From the NCBI GenBank assembly GCA_001931905.2, contig MSJI02000830.1, positions 1 to 64,000 of the forward strand: a stretch of 64,000 nucleotides of DNA, written 5' to 3'. Each line of letters begins with the position of its first letter. Position 1 is the stretch's first letter. Positions 34,315-43,974 of this stretch are shown here, piece by piece. The stretch comes from Cladosporium sp. IMV 00045 (lineage: Eukaryota; Ascomycota; Dothideomycetes; Cladosporiales; Cladosporiaceae). The position numbers and the translations under genes were made by a program. The notes beneath the pieces are model-generated. The model was not told where the DNA came from, did not search any database, and saw only the letters and a list, made by a program, of their open reading frames with translations.

Positions 34315-35375
34315 AATCGACGAAATCAACAGAACATCCATCTTCCGAGCTTTTGAGCGTTTCTATGTTTTACTATCTTCACAGCATATACCAATTGTGA
34401 TCTTGCGTGGCGTTGGCAATCAAACATTTGATATACTCTCGCTATAGAATCCCTCAGGTGCTGAGCAGCTGGCTGATCCTTTCAATTGACCTCCACAGAT
34501 TATCAACGCAGACCAGGAAGCTTTGGATGGCTTCCTTCCGGGTACCTGCATGCGCACGCATATCACAGCCGCACGCACCCAAAAGCAATGCACACGATCA
34601 TCCCTCTCGATAACAAGATTGTTTCCTACTTGCGGACATTGACTGCTGTCAATCTCCGCTCTTGATCCTGCACAACTGGCAAAGTATTGGTGGTGAACAA
34701 CAGTGCGTTGCTTTTGGTTCCAAGTTCAATACAATTAGATCATGTTATTACTAGCAATAACCCTCCAATCTCCTATGCAGCTCCTCTGACCGCGACAGAG
34801 TGTACCTGTTCCTGTTTGAATGCACGAGCCGATCCAATTATTTTGTTCTTGACTACACACATTCCCAATTCGATCAATCGGCTTAATTGGTGTTGCGACG
34901 AATTCAGCAAGTAATATCCTGAGACATGAGCACCCTCGAAATTTGCAAGTTGGCCGCTTGCGGTCAGCTACAGGCAACATCTTCGGCTACATGCGTAGCT
35001 TGCTCTCTCTCCTTCCGCCATTGACATATCTGTTCCCTAACAGAAGGCTCTGGAGAGCTTTTGATTGGTCCCGCATGCGGACTGGTCAATTTCTTGGTTG
35101 CATCCATCGCTCGATTCAGAGACATCACCAATTGATCGAACTCTTACCAATTGATCGACTGCTTTCTCGGGCACGCTCAATTGGAACTACCGCCATGCGT
35201 CTCCTTCAATACTGCATCAGACGGGCATTTCATGTCTCATGTTGCAAACAGCAAGATACGTATCGGTGGAAATGCGTGTTGCATGTGCTCCTGTCGGAAT
35301 TACCCTTTCGCTCTGCAACTAGAGACAAGAAATGTGAGGTATGGTACCTCTGCCATTCATAAGGGCCTCTTGCGG
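34315..35375. other. Intergenic region, no gene seen
   Basis: About 1.1 kb, AT-richer than average, with several short frames that lack coding character. The word CAATTGATCGA and near copies recur between 34880 and 35160. Confidence 0.35.
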
Positions 35376-35630
35376 GCCTCTTTTTGCTACTTTTCTCTCC
35401 CATCCTCACGATCCTCACGATCCAGGACGAAAGCAACATCTCACACTTGATCTTCCAACAACATCCTTCACCATCAATCACCTGGAAACAAGAGCAACAA
35501 CCTGCACTTGACTGTTTAACAACATCATTCACCATCAACTCTTTGCCACTTTCTTCTTCCATCCTCACGACCTGGAAACAAGAGCAACACCCTGCACTTG
35601 ACCTTCTAACAACATCCTTCACCATCAATC
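35376..35630. repeat. Three imperfect ~90-bp direct repeats just upstream of a start codon
   Basis: A unit made of a pyrimidine-rich part (TTTGCCACTTTCTTCTTCC-like, ending ATCCTCACGA) plus CCTGGAAACAAGAGCAACA and a CTGCACTTGAC...CACCATCAAT part occurs three times: about 35376-35480 (most diverged), 35481-35570 and 35571-35630 (the last lacking a following pyrimidine part). Copies 2 and 3 differ at only a few bases over ~59 bp. The array ends 27 nt before the ATG of the unknown gene at 35658, so it probably lies in its leader or core promoter. Confidence 0.8.
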
Positions 35631-35657
35631 AATCCCACCAACACCAAGCCAACCACA

Positions 35658-36584
35658 ATGGCCACCATTTACCCAACCGACATTCAATTGGCCCCAGAGC
35701 CAGACGCCAAAACCAAGGCAGAGTACCATCTCAACGAAAAGACCTCGAGAATGGCGCGTGCCATCCACATCTTCAATCCACGCAAACTTGACCAGCCAAC
35801 CTGCCTTGGGAGAAGAGTTCGCTGCGGGCTCAGATGCCCAAACCAAATCGAGATGACCGTGCTGTTCACGGTATTGTCAGCCATGGTTGCCGCCACCGAG
35901 GACCTGTCACTTCGCTTAGGGACGATCGACAAGCTGGCTTTTGAGTGGGCGAAGCAATTGTCTTGTCATCTTCACAAGTCTCAGGAAGGTGTTGAGGACG
36001 CCGTTTTTGATGGCTTTCTGCTCTATCGCAAGGTTACTCTGCCTGCCTCAGTGACTTCAGTGCCAACCGTGGACGGGCAAGCATCCGGCCATCACGAGGG
36101 TGAGTCCTCGGCTCTGAAGCCCAAAGATGACCAAAGTGGATTGGAAGAAGAGGAGGTCGAGCTTCCTCACAACAAATGGATCAAGCCGGTTGACCCATTC
36201 GCTCCACTCAAGAAGGCACTCGACGCCTACTTGGTCGAAATGAGCGAACACCAAGACAGTTTTGAAAAGATCTTCGAAGCGATGGCTCGTGACGACGGTA
36301 CCCTTTGCCAGCTACTCCAAGTCAAGGAAGGCGAAGGGAGAGCCACGGTACAGCCCGAGAGCCCGCTCAACGATGATACCTTGCAGCAAGCCCAGCGTAC
36401 TCTCAAGGATTCCGAAGGTCTCCTCAGCGAGTCTGAACGTGCACACCTCGCGCAGCAGTTCCTACAGGGGAGCTTTGAAGTCTTGCAAACTCGACTGAGA
36501 TTCTCTCGCGAAGCTCGGAAGGTCCTTGATCATTTTGAAGAGGGCTGCAAGAAATTATGTGAGGAGCTCGGAATAGCCCAGTGA
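35658..36584 (+). CDS. Unknown 308-aa protein, single exon
   Basis: No family recognised. The ATG at 35658 has a good context (CCACAATGGCC). The protein is soluble in character: a helical N-terminal half with one Cys-containing hydrophobic helix (QIEMTVLFTVLSAMVAATEDL), an acidic linker (SGLEEEEVELPHNKW), and a C-terminal half of amphipathic helices with coiled-coil potential (SERAHLAQQFLQGSFEVLQT, EARKVLDHFEEGCKKL). The codon choice and absence of stops over 927 nt support expression. The leader contains the direct-repeat array. Could be a lineage-restricted gene; function unknown. Confidence 0.75.
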   Translation: MATIYPTDIQLAPEPDAKTKAEYHLNEKTSRMARAIHIFNPRKLDQPTCLGRRVRCGLRCPNQIEMTVLFTVLSAMVAATEDLSLRLGTIDKLAFEWAKQLSCHLHKSQEGVEDAVFDGFLLYRKVTLPASVTSVPTVDGQASGHHEGESSALKPKDDQSGLEEEEVELPHNKWIKPVDPFAPLKKALDAYLVEMSEHQDSFEKIFEAMARDDGTLCQLLQVKEGEGRATVQPESPLNDDTLQQAQRTLKDSEGLLSESERAHLAQQFLQGSFEVLQTRLRFSREARKVLDHFEEGCKKLCEELGIAQ

Positions 36585-37969
36585 AATTTGATCGTCCTAG
36601 AGAAGTCACGAGGAAAAGAAGGGCGGAAAGAAGAAGAAAACAGCTCTGGACATTTGTGAATGACACAAGCAACAGGAAGAGTCCTGATCGATTGCGAACT
36701 CGGCAAGAGAAACCGCTCAAAGGCGAGCAAGGCGAAGGCATTGGTAATGGTTGTGGACCATGGATCGGTACAGGCGGAATGATGAGATTGGAAAAGACAC
36801 CCGTATCTCAAGACGAAGGATTTCTCTCTGATACATTTGGAATCTATCATCAATATCGAACTGTATCAAGCTTACTTTTGATGCCTTCACAACCTTTTGA
36901 TCCATGCAAAATGTTGCAAACATCACCTGTCAATACGTCAATGGCACTCAGTACTCTACCCATGTGTCCTAGCACTGGCAGGACTGCTCTTGCAGATTCC
37001 ATAGTCGCCGAAAGCAACGAAATGCATTCACCTTCAACTGAACTGGAACGTTAACACAAACTTTGACTCCTCTACCTCAAGTCGATAATTTTCGACGAAG
37101 TCCACCATCCTGACCTCACTTCCCAACGGCCGTAGGGCGTACCACCCGCCCCAGGGAGGCACCATTTCACCACAGACATCTGAACCACTGCTAGCCTTCT
37201 AGTGCCCGCAGTAAATGGAGGAAATTTATTACCTCGTTGCGGTTTTCTTTTGCTGTTTCCCAGACCGCTTTCATGCATGAAGAAGAGAATGGGAGAGGGA
37301 AAAGGGGAACGGAGATGGAGGTGGCAAATGGCGAACGGGTACTGGCACATGGAACGATTCTCGAGGCATTACATCTTCTCACCGAAGCGGCCATTTTCAT
37401 TAGTATCGACTCAAGGGGAAATGGGGAAAGGAGCAAGACAGAGGGAAGCATCCCACGAGGCGACGAAGAGGAGAGAGAAAGCAGAGTAATGTGATTCCAA
37501 GGAAGAACGGAGAAGAGGGAGGAGAATCAAGAGAAAAGTCGAAAGGTCGAAATCGAAGTAACAAGTAAAAGTAAAATCTTTCTTTGGAAAAGAGTCAAAA
37601 GTAAGAGATAATAATCAGAAGGTTGAATAGAAGTAAAGTCAAAAGTCCAGCAATCCGCGAAGTTCCCAAAAACCCCATCCACAACCACCGCAGATAAAAG
37701 CGTTGATCTCTTTCGGGGCATATTCGTATATCCATCCTTAAGTGAAGAAGAATTGGGGAATCGTTTCCAAAAACCCGTCCCCTTCCACTTCCATCCTTTT
37801 TCTTTCTTTCTCCCACTCTCTCTACCTCTCTCTCTCTCTCTTTCTATCTGAAGTAAAAAGTAAGAAACAACATAATCAGAAGAATGATAAGAAGAAGAAG
37901 AAAGCGCATGAAAGAGCGTTGACCGCCCACCTGCCTCCAAGTAGTAGTGAGTAAGAACGCCCCCCCCCC
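36585..37969. other. Intergenic, low-complexity purine/pyrimidine tracts
   Basis: No gene seen. Long purine-biased stretches on the + strand (about 37260-37560, GGAGA/GAAAA-rich) and a (CT)n run at 37825-37843 suggest polypurine mirror-like DNA. The frames here are products of the composition. Confidence 0.4.
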
Positions 37970-37999
37970 NNNNNNNNNNNNNNNNNNNNCCCCCCCCCA
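37960..37999. other. Assembly gap inside a poly-C tract
   Basis: Positions 37970-37989 are 20 N, bordered on both sides by runs of about 9-10 C. The real distance is unknown; the N count is likely a placeholder. A minus-strand frame crossing the gap is an artefact. Confidence 0.95.
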
Positions 38000-38213
38000 A
38001 ACTCCCCTCGAATCAAGTAAGGGAGATCGATACTCCCGACTCTAGCTTGTAGCTAGTGATACCCGGAAAAGACGCCAGAAATATTTGTTTTCCAACGAGG
38101 TAAGGCCCCGGGACGCCACGCAGAAAAAGTATAAAACGCAATAAAAAAGATTTCCGTGGAAGGTGAATTGAAGGTCGGTCGGTTGGCAAAAGAAAAAAGA
38201 ATCAAGGCAGATT

Positions 38214-39772
38214 CTAAGAGTGGAACAGATCCCAAGCCCTCTCGCAGAGCCGGAGGAATTCCTCCCTCTTCTCCGCGCTGCTCAAGTTGTGCCTCCAGTC
38301 CTCCTCGCGGCTGCCGCTGCCGCCGTCGTCTCCTCTCACGGCAAAAGCGGCGCGCTTGGGCTCGGGACGGTTGAAAGCCGACGGAGGGCTGCCGTTGTCG
38401 CGTTCGTATTCGTCGCGGCCGCGTCGTCGGCCGGAGGTTGATGTTGTGCGGCCGAGGTCGGGACGTGCTGTGGCGGGGGGAGGGTGGAAGTCGTGAGCCG
38501 CGCCGGGTGCGGCGTAGGCGTGGCGGAGTGCTGATCCTGCTCCACCTGGTGGCATGGGAGAGGGAGGAGTGGGTGGTTGGACGCCACCATAGTGGACGAC
38601 TTTGGGTTTTAGGTCGTCGCGACCGTGGGTGAGAGATTGGACGGCTTCTTCAGCAGAGCGGAACTCGCGAGTCCGGCTGCTGATGGGTGCAGCGGATTGT
38701 TGTTGAGAAGGTGGGAAGCCTGGAGATGGCACGGGAGGTGGCGCATTTGCGTGTGAGGGGCGGCCGGGGGAGTCGTTCTGAGGGTATCCACGAGGAGCAT
38801 CCAGACGGTCGTTTGCGAAGACATCAGCGATTGGAGGAAGACGGTTGTTAGTCTGTGTCGCCGGAACGTGGTGGATGTGGCTGGTTTGGCTCAGGCCACT
38901 GGGACCATGTTGCGCATGTCTTGTGTAAGGGTCTCCAGGACGCAAGCCGGTAAAAGTCTGGTGAAGGGGAGCAGATTGAATAACGCGGTCGTTGGCGAAT
39001 TGTTCGGCGGACGGTGCGTTGATAGACAGGCCAGGTGGTGGGCCTTTCCGCCGTGAAGTTGTTGGTGTTCTTGTCTGGACTCCAAAGAGAGTGGTATCTT
39101 GCGTTCTCGCGCCTCCTTCGGTGGTATCTTGTGAACTGCCAGGCTTCACGCCCTTCTGCCTGGCTTCGATTATCTGTCTTTGCTGGTCCCTCACATCTAA
39201 ACTCCTTTGAAGCTGCTCTCTCATCGCGGGATCGTGTGTTTGGAAGCCTGGAGACAGGCAAGCAAGGCCGACATCTTGGATCGCAAGTCCTGCCGAGTCC
39301 CGTGCTGTCAAAGGTGCAGAAGGTCGTGCGGTCTGCGGTCCACGAGCGCCAGGTGTGCTAGAAGAAAGATCGAGTCTCTTAGGTCGAGGACGGGCAGACT
39401 GCATACTGGGCGACCCGGGTTCCTTCTTGACCTTGATCATTGGTGGAGCAGCTCCACCACGGTGTCTGCAAGAAGGGATGGGTTAGCCGAGCATTCGTTA
39501 ACTTGATAGACCCTCAGTAAAACATACGAGTTTGGCGAAACCTTGCCGCCAGTGGTTGAACGCTCGTTGGAGTTACTGCGCGCACCGTAAGAAGGCGGCG
39601 AAGCATTACTCCTCTGGCGCTTGGAGGCAGGTTCGTTGGCGGCGCTGGCAGGCGGCGAGACGGAGGAAACGGGTCGCGCAAGGGCAGAGAAATGACGCGG
39701 AGACGGGTGCCTGGCGGGCGCGAGGGAGGTGGAAGGGTTGGAGGTGTGGTGATTTGCGACGGCGGTGGTCAT
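38214..39772 (-). CDS. Pro/Ser-rich, largely disordered protein (2 exons)
   Basis: Exon 1 39772-39528 and exon 2 39465-38214 give 498 aa; the 62-nt intron has GTATGT, a GCTAAC branch and TTGCAG. Function not recognised. The protein is rich in Pro, Ser, Arg and Gln with few hydrophobic segments. An IKVKKEPGSP motif near residue 95 fits a SUMO-acceptor/proline-directed phosphorylation consensus (inference). A basic KRLDLSSSTPGARGP stretch could be a nuclear signal. The one likely folded or helical part is MREQLQRSLDVRDQQRQII near residue 150. The C-terminus (AEKREEFLRLCERAWDLFHS) is a conserved-looking amphipathic helix, perhaps the key interaction module. Probably a nuclear regulatory protein. 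Confidence 0.7.
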
Positions 39773-42693
39773 GGTGGAGGATGGCAGCAGGGCAGAGAGC
39801 GCGGTCGGCTCTCTCTACAGCGCCGTACAGATCAAGATCAGGTCGAGAACGGCAGAGAAGCGCCGGGCGCGAGCTTGCTGCTGCAAGTGGGAGACACGGC
39901 GCGAGCAAGGATCGGCGCAAGTCACAGTAGCAGACGACGCTAGCGACGGTTGACAGGCGCGCGCAGATGGGGCCGCGGGCAGGAATTTGGAGGTATGTCG
40001 TCGGTGGTGGTGGTGGTGGTGGTGGTGGTGGTGGAGGAGTGGAAGGAGGGAGGATGAGAGGGCGGAGGGAGAAGAGAGTAGGTAAGGAGTGATGGGTAGA
40101 GGTGGAAATAGTCAGGTTGACAAACAGCAACGGCGGAGGATTGGCAGATGCCTCACCTGGAGTAGGATGGGGGCAGCGGATTGTGTCGAAAGTGTTTGGT
40201 GGGAGGGGCGGGCTCATGGGGGCAGTGGGAGGATGAAACGCGCTGCGACGACGGCCAGACAGGGATGTGGGCAACGCTCGCTAAACACGCCTCCACCTTG
40301 TCATCTTGTCATCCGCAACCTTTTATTTTCCCATACGAATTATTGTTGCTAGACTGTCACGACTGCCCAGACTATCGATTGTCGTCGTCGCCACTACTAG
40401 TACCTACACAGAGTACTACTGTCCTTGGAGGAAGATGCCTCGAGCGCCGTCTGCGTTTCAGCGGCGTCGTCGGCTCTGCTCCCCTAGCCCGCAGCGAGAT
40501 CCATCCTCCACCAGTCGGAACGCCTTCATAGGCTCTGATGGATAGTATACCAGCTACCAGCGTCTTGTTGAGCTCGCTACTGCCACCAGGCCCTAAAATG
40601 GCAGAGAGCTCCAAGAGTCCGCGGTAATCTACAGGTCGAGCGACGCACTGCGGCTGCATCACCAATAGACTAATAATAAAAATATCGGACATCCGGCCTC
40701 AGCTGCATTCGCGGGTGCAAGCGACGAGCAGGCGCAGGGAATGGTGTTGTGCCGCATGTGGGATTTGATTAATCGCATTGATTAACACCAGGCCTGGCTC
40801 GCCTGGGAACGCTGGAGAAATGGCGCTCGGGGGCAGCACCCACAGGCACCCAACAACAATATCAAATCCTGCCTGCTCGCATGCATGCGTGAGGATGGAT
40901 GGCATGCCACATTCGGCAGGTCGCGGTCGTGACAAGTGATCCCATACAGGGATTGCCGCCGGCTGGTGAAACGCAGGCGCTTCACACCATTGGGATTTCG
41001 CACACGCTCGAAGCGATGCCCGACCCATTCCTCGCCATCCCTCCTCGCCAGGTGGATTAATCGAGCCAATGCTCCTCCCCGTCCTCCTCCTCCTACTCGT
41101 AACTCTCCCCATTCAATTCATCCTCCAATATATGGCCCGTCCGCTCAATCAATCGCCCTGCCCCTGCAATCAGCGATCCACTTTACCCTCGCTCGTCGCT
41201 CACATCTTCATTTTATTTCCTGCTCATCGACACGAAGCCGACGTTCGCTCCTCGGCACAACAGCAGCAAGAAAGAAGTCGTGTAAGCGATTTGTCCCACT
41301 CGTCCCTCTCATTCGTCTCACCACTTCGAACCGTCTACAGCCCAGAGGCCCAGCTCTGTCGAGTCCCTCGCCTGCTCCGGGCCAATCAATCCTCCGCCGT
41401 GCGATGCAAGTCCAGGCAAGCTGAAACGGTAGTCAGCCCTTGTTCCGGTGCAGTGCACTATCGAAGCACCACATGCAACTAGTGGCAGATCAACCATTCA
41501 CTCAAATCCAATCGCCCGGGAAGTGCCAGCCCTGCTTTCGTGTCTCGCAAGCCGGCGCGTTTCATTCGCTCGACTCGTGAGGATGGCGACATCGCGCATG
41601 GGCGCGTGTCTTGCCTCTTATAGACATCTGTCAGTAATAATGTCAATCGTTGGAATTTTTGGAAACATGGTTGATGCCTGAGGATCGGTCGATTTGATCT
41701 CTCTCTCTCTTACACTCAGGAGAAAAGGCTTATCAACTATCTGGTTCACCCGGTCGCTGCATTCGTATCACCCTGATACATGCTATATAACTTTCGTCTG
41801 CACACCGCATGCACCAACCCTCTCGTCTTTCCCCCGCCTGACTCTTCCCATCCCGAAAGCGGCGGTTGCACGAATCACCAATAAAACGTCTGCCTGCGTT
41901 TTCGTTCTCGTCTTCAATTTCAGGCAATCCCAGGTCAGCCACAGGATTCGTCGGGAGTCGCCTAGCTGCTAGAAAATCACTACCTGTTTGCCACAAGCGA
42001 TGGTCGCGATACGTTAGAAAAAGCAGGTTCCACGAATGGTCAAAAAGCTGCAGCTCTGGGCTCCAAGATACTGTTCAAGAATATTTATCCGCCCGTGGCA
42101 TCATACTGGCCTTGACACTTGAGACCCCATCGCGCGGCGCCTGGAGCCCCAGCTCTCTTGACTCTTGAAGTGGAGCCTTCGGCCTATGACCGTCTTGGCG
42201 ACATACGTCGTTCTACCTTGCAGCCTTGTCGAACACCACTTCAACATGGACTTTCTCACGCCTTGTCCTTTACCATGGCCGTAGGGCTGAGACTTTGCTA
42301 CATCTCATGACAAGAGCACAAAGCCATAATCGATCAACGTTCGAGAAGGCATCTTTGCCTCTATCGTCTAACGCGCAATCGGCCTCTTGGCAGCCATTCG
42401 GAAATTTTTGTCATCCACGCCAAAACCATCACGATCCCTCTCGATGCTCGGAACTTTGTGCTCTTGGCACCTCCATGCGCCAGCAAAAATGTTTCGTAAA
42501 CGCATTGCTCAAGAACCCGATGGGTCTCGCAGCGAATGCGGCAGAGAACAATGCGCAACGGTAGGATCCAAACGAAAAGCTTGGTGACGTGAGTGCCAGT
42601 GGAGAATAAGGTCAAGTTCTTAATCCAAGCCTTCCGCCTACGTGTATTGCTCCTCTCGGTGTGTTTATTACGTACTGAGTCTACCCTTTGGCG
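39773..42693. other. 2.9-kb intergenic region, no confident gene
   Basis: Contains a (GGT)n run near 40003-40034 upstream of the Pro-rich gene, an ATTAATCGCATTGATTAA near-palindrome at about 40769-40786, and several open frames (40936-41424, 41069-41482 plus strand) that lack recognisable protein features. The 41069 frame starts with a leucine-rich stretch (MLLPVLLLLLVTLPIQF) but continues as low-complexity sequence. I do not call a gene. Confidence 0.35.
40003..40034. repeat. (GGT)n microsatellite
   Basis: About ten uninterrupted GGT units on the + strand, ~230 bp upstream of the Pro-rich gene's start, so probably in its promoter or leader. Confidence 0.9.
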
Positions 42694-42870
42694 ATGCAAC
42701 GTTCTGTCTATACATTTCTATCATCCTCCCTCTCCCCATCAGCATCACTGGGCCGATCCTGTACCCGACCTGACCTCAGAAAACTTCCAAACCCTTACCG
42801 TCCCTCGCCACAACCCTTCTACATTCCCAGACGAACTTATCTCAACAGCAAACAACCCAAACCCGCCACC

Positions 42871-43701
42871 ATGACCCGCGACACTGTCCGCATGCTCGTC
42901 CTCGAGACCGACGCCGCCCACCCGGAAACCCAGGAACGCCGCGGCAGCTTCGGCGAGGTCTTCGACCAACTCTTCAAAAAAGCCGGCGACGCCCATCACC
43001 CGCCCCTCGGCATCGAAACAGACATCCACTACGTCGTGGAAGACAGCGCACACCCCGGCCACGTCCCCACCATCGACGAGATCTCCCCGGACACGCGCGC
43101 CATTTTGATCACAGGCAGCATGTACGACGCGCACGGCTCGAACCCCTGGATCCTCAAACTGATGAAACTCCTGCAACAGCTGTGGCAAACGCGGCCCGAC
43201 ATGCGCTTCTCCGGCGTCTGCTTCGGTCATCAAATCCTATCTCGCATGCTCGGTGGCAAAGTGGAAGGCACGCCCACGGGCCGCTGGGAGCTGGCGCACA
43301 CGCCCATGAAACTCACCGACGTGGGCCAGTACCTCTTCCGCACGCGCGACGACACCATCCACCTGCACCAGATGCACCAGGACCAGGTGACGAGCGTGCC
43401 TTCGCACGAGACGACGGAGCTGCTCTCGCCGGAGGATGAGATTCGCGTCTGGGCAAGTACGGAGCACACGCCCATTCAGGGGATTTATTTGCGCGATCGT
43501 CTCTTTACTAGTCAGGGACATTTGGGCTTTGACGAGCAGATGGTCCATAGACAGATCGAGGTGAGGCAGGAGAGTGGTGGGATTAAAGACGACAAACACG
43601 CGCTCGAGGCGAAGGAGACTGCTGCGTTGATTCACGATGGCGTTACGGTCGCGGCGGCGATTTTGAGGTTTTTCCACGGCGAGGATCGGGATTTGAAGTA
43701 G
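42871..43701 (+). CDS. Class I glutamine amidotransferase-like protein
   Basis: A 276-aa GATase1-type protein similar in plan to the yeast YLR126C group. The nucleophile-elbow motif GVCFGHQ places Cys at residue ~116; the His stretch LHQMHQDQV and a later acidic segment complete a GATase-like triad region, although the catalytic His/Glu cannot be fixed by eye. An oxyanion-loop equivalent ITGSMYDAHG is upstream at ~residue 87. Such proteins lack a fused synthase domain and their substrates are mostly unknown (some act as gamma-glutamyl hydrolases). Start chosen at ATG 42871 (GCCACCATGA). The frame stays open to an upstream ATG at 42694, which would add 59 residues. Convergent with COG1, 273 bp apart. 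Confidence 0.85.
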   Translation: MTRDTVRMLVLETDAAHPETQERRGSFGEVFDQLFKKAGDAHHPPLGIETDIHYVVEDSAHPGHVPTIDEISPDTRAILITGSMYDAHGSNPWILKLMKLLQQLWQTRPDMRFSGVCFGHQILSRMLGGKVEGTPTGRWELAHTPMKLTDVGQYLFRTRDDTIHLHQMHQDQVTSVPSHETTELLSPEDEIRVWASTEHTPIQGIYLRDRLFTSQGHLGFDEQMVHRQIEVRQESGGIKDDKHALEAKETAALIHDGVTVAAAILRFFHGEDRDLK

Positions 43702-43940
43702 ATTCCAATTTCTGGGTGGTCGATTCTTGTTGTTACTTGTACGATGGAAAGCTTGGAAATTACACCTTAATGGGACTTAACGATCACGATTAGCATAGCA
43801 TATCATATCAAAAAGAGCAAACCGAATCAAGAAGAGAAAAGGTTCGTAAATTTAGCATTCTAAATCTTCAAAACCTGTCTTCATAATAGAAAACCATCCC
43901 GGCATTTCCCAACATCCATCCCTTTCTTTCCATCTCTAAC

Positions 43941-43964
43941 CATCCATCCATCCATCCATCCATC
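43941..43964. repeat. (CATC)n microsatellite
   Basis: Six CATC units just downstream of the COG1 stop codon, in its 3' flank. Confidence 0.85.
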
Positions 43965-43974
43965 CCAAAAGCCC

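Noticed and set aside
37527..38000. Frame reading across the N gap
   Set aside because: Crosses 20 unknown bases and poly-C; not interpretable as a gene.
40936..41482. Two overlapping plus-strand frames, one with a Leu-rich start
   Set aside because: Low-complexity sequence, no conserved segment, both frames open at the same time; probably leader or intergenic DNA.
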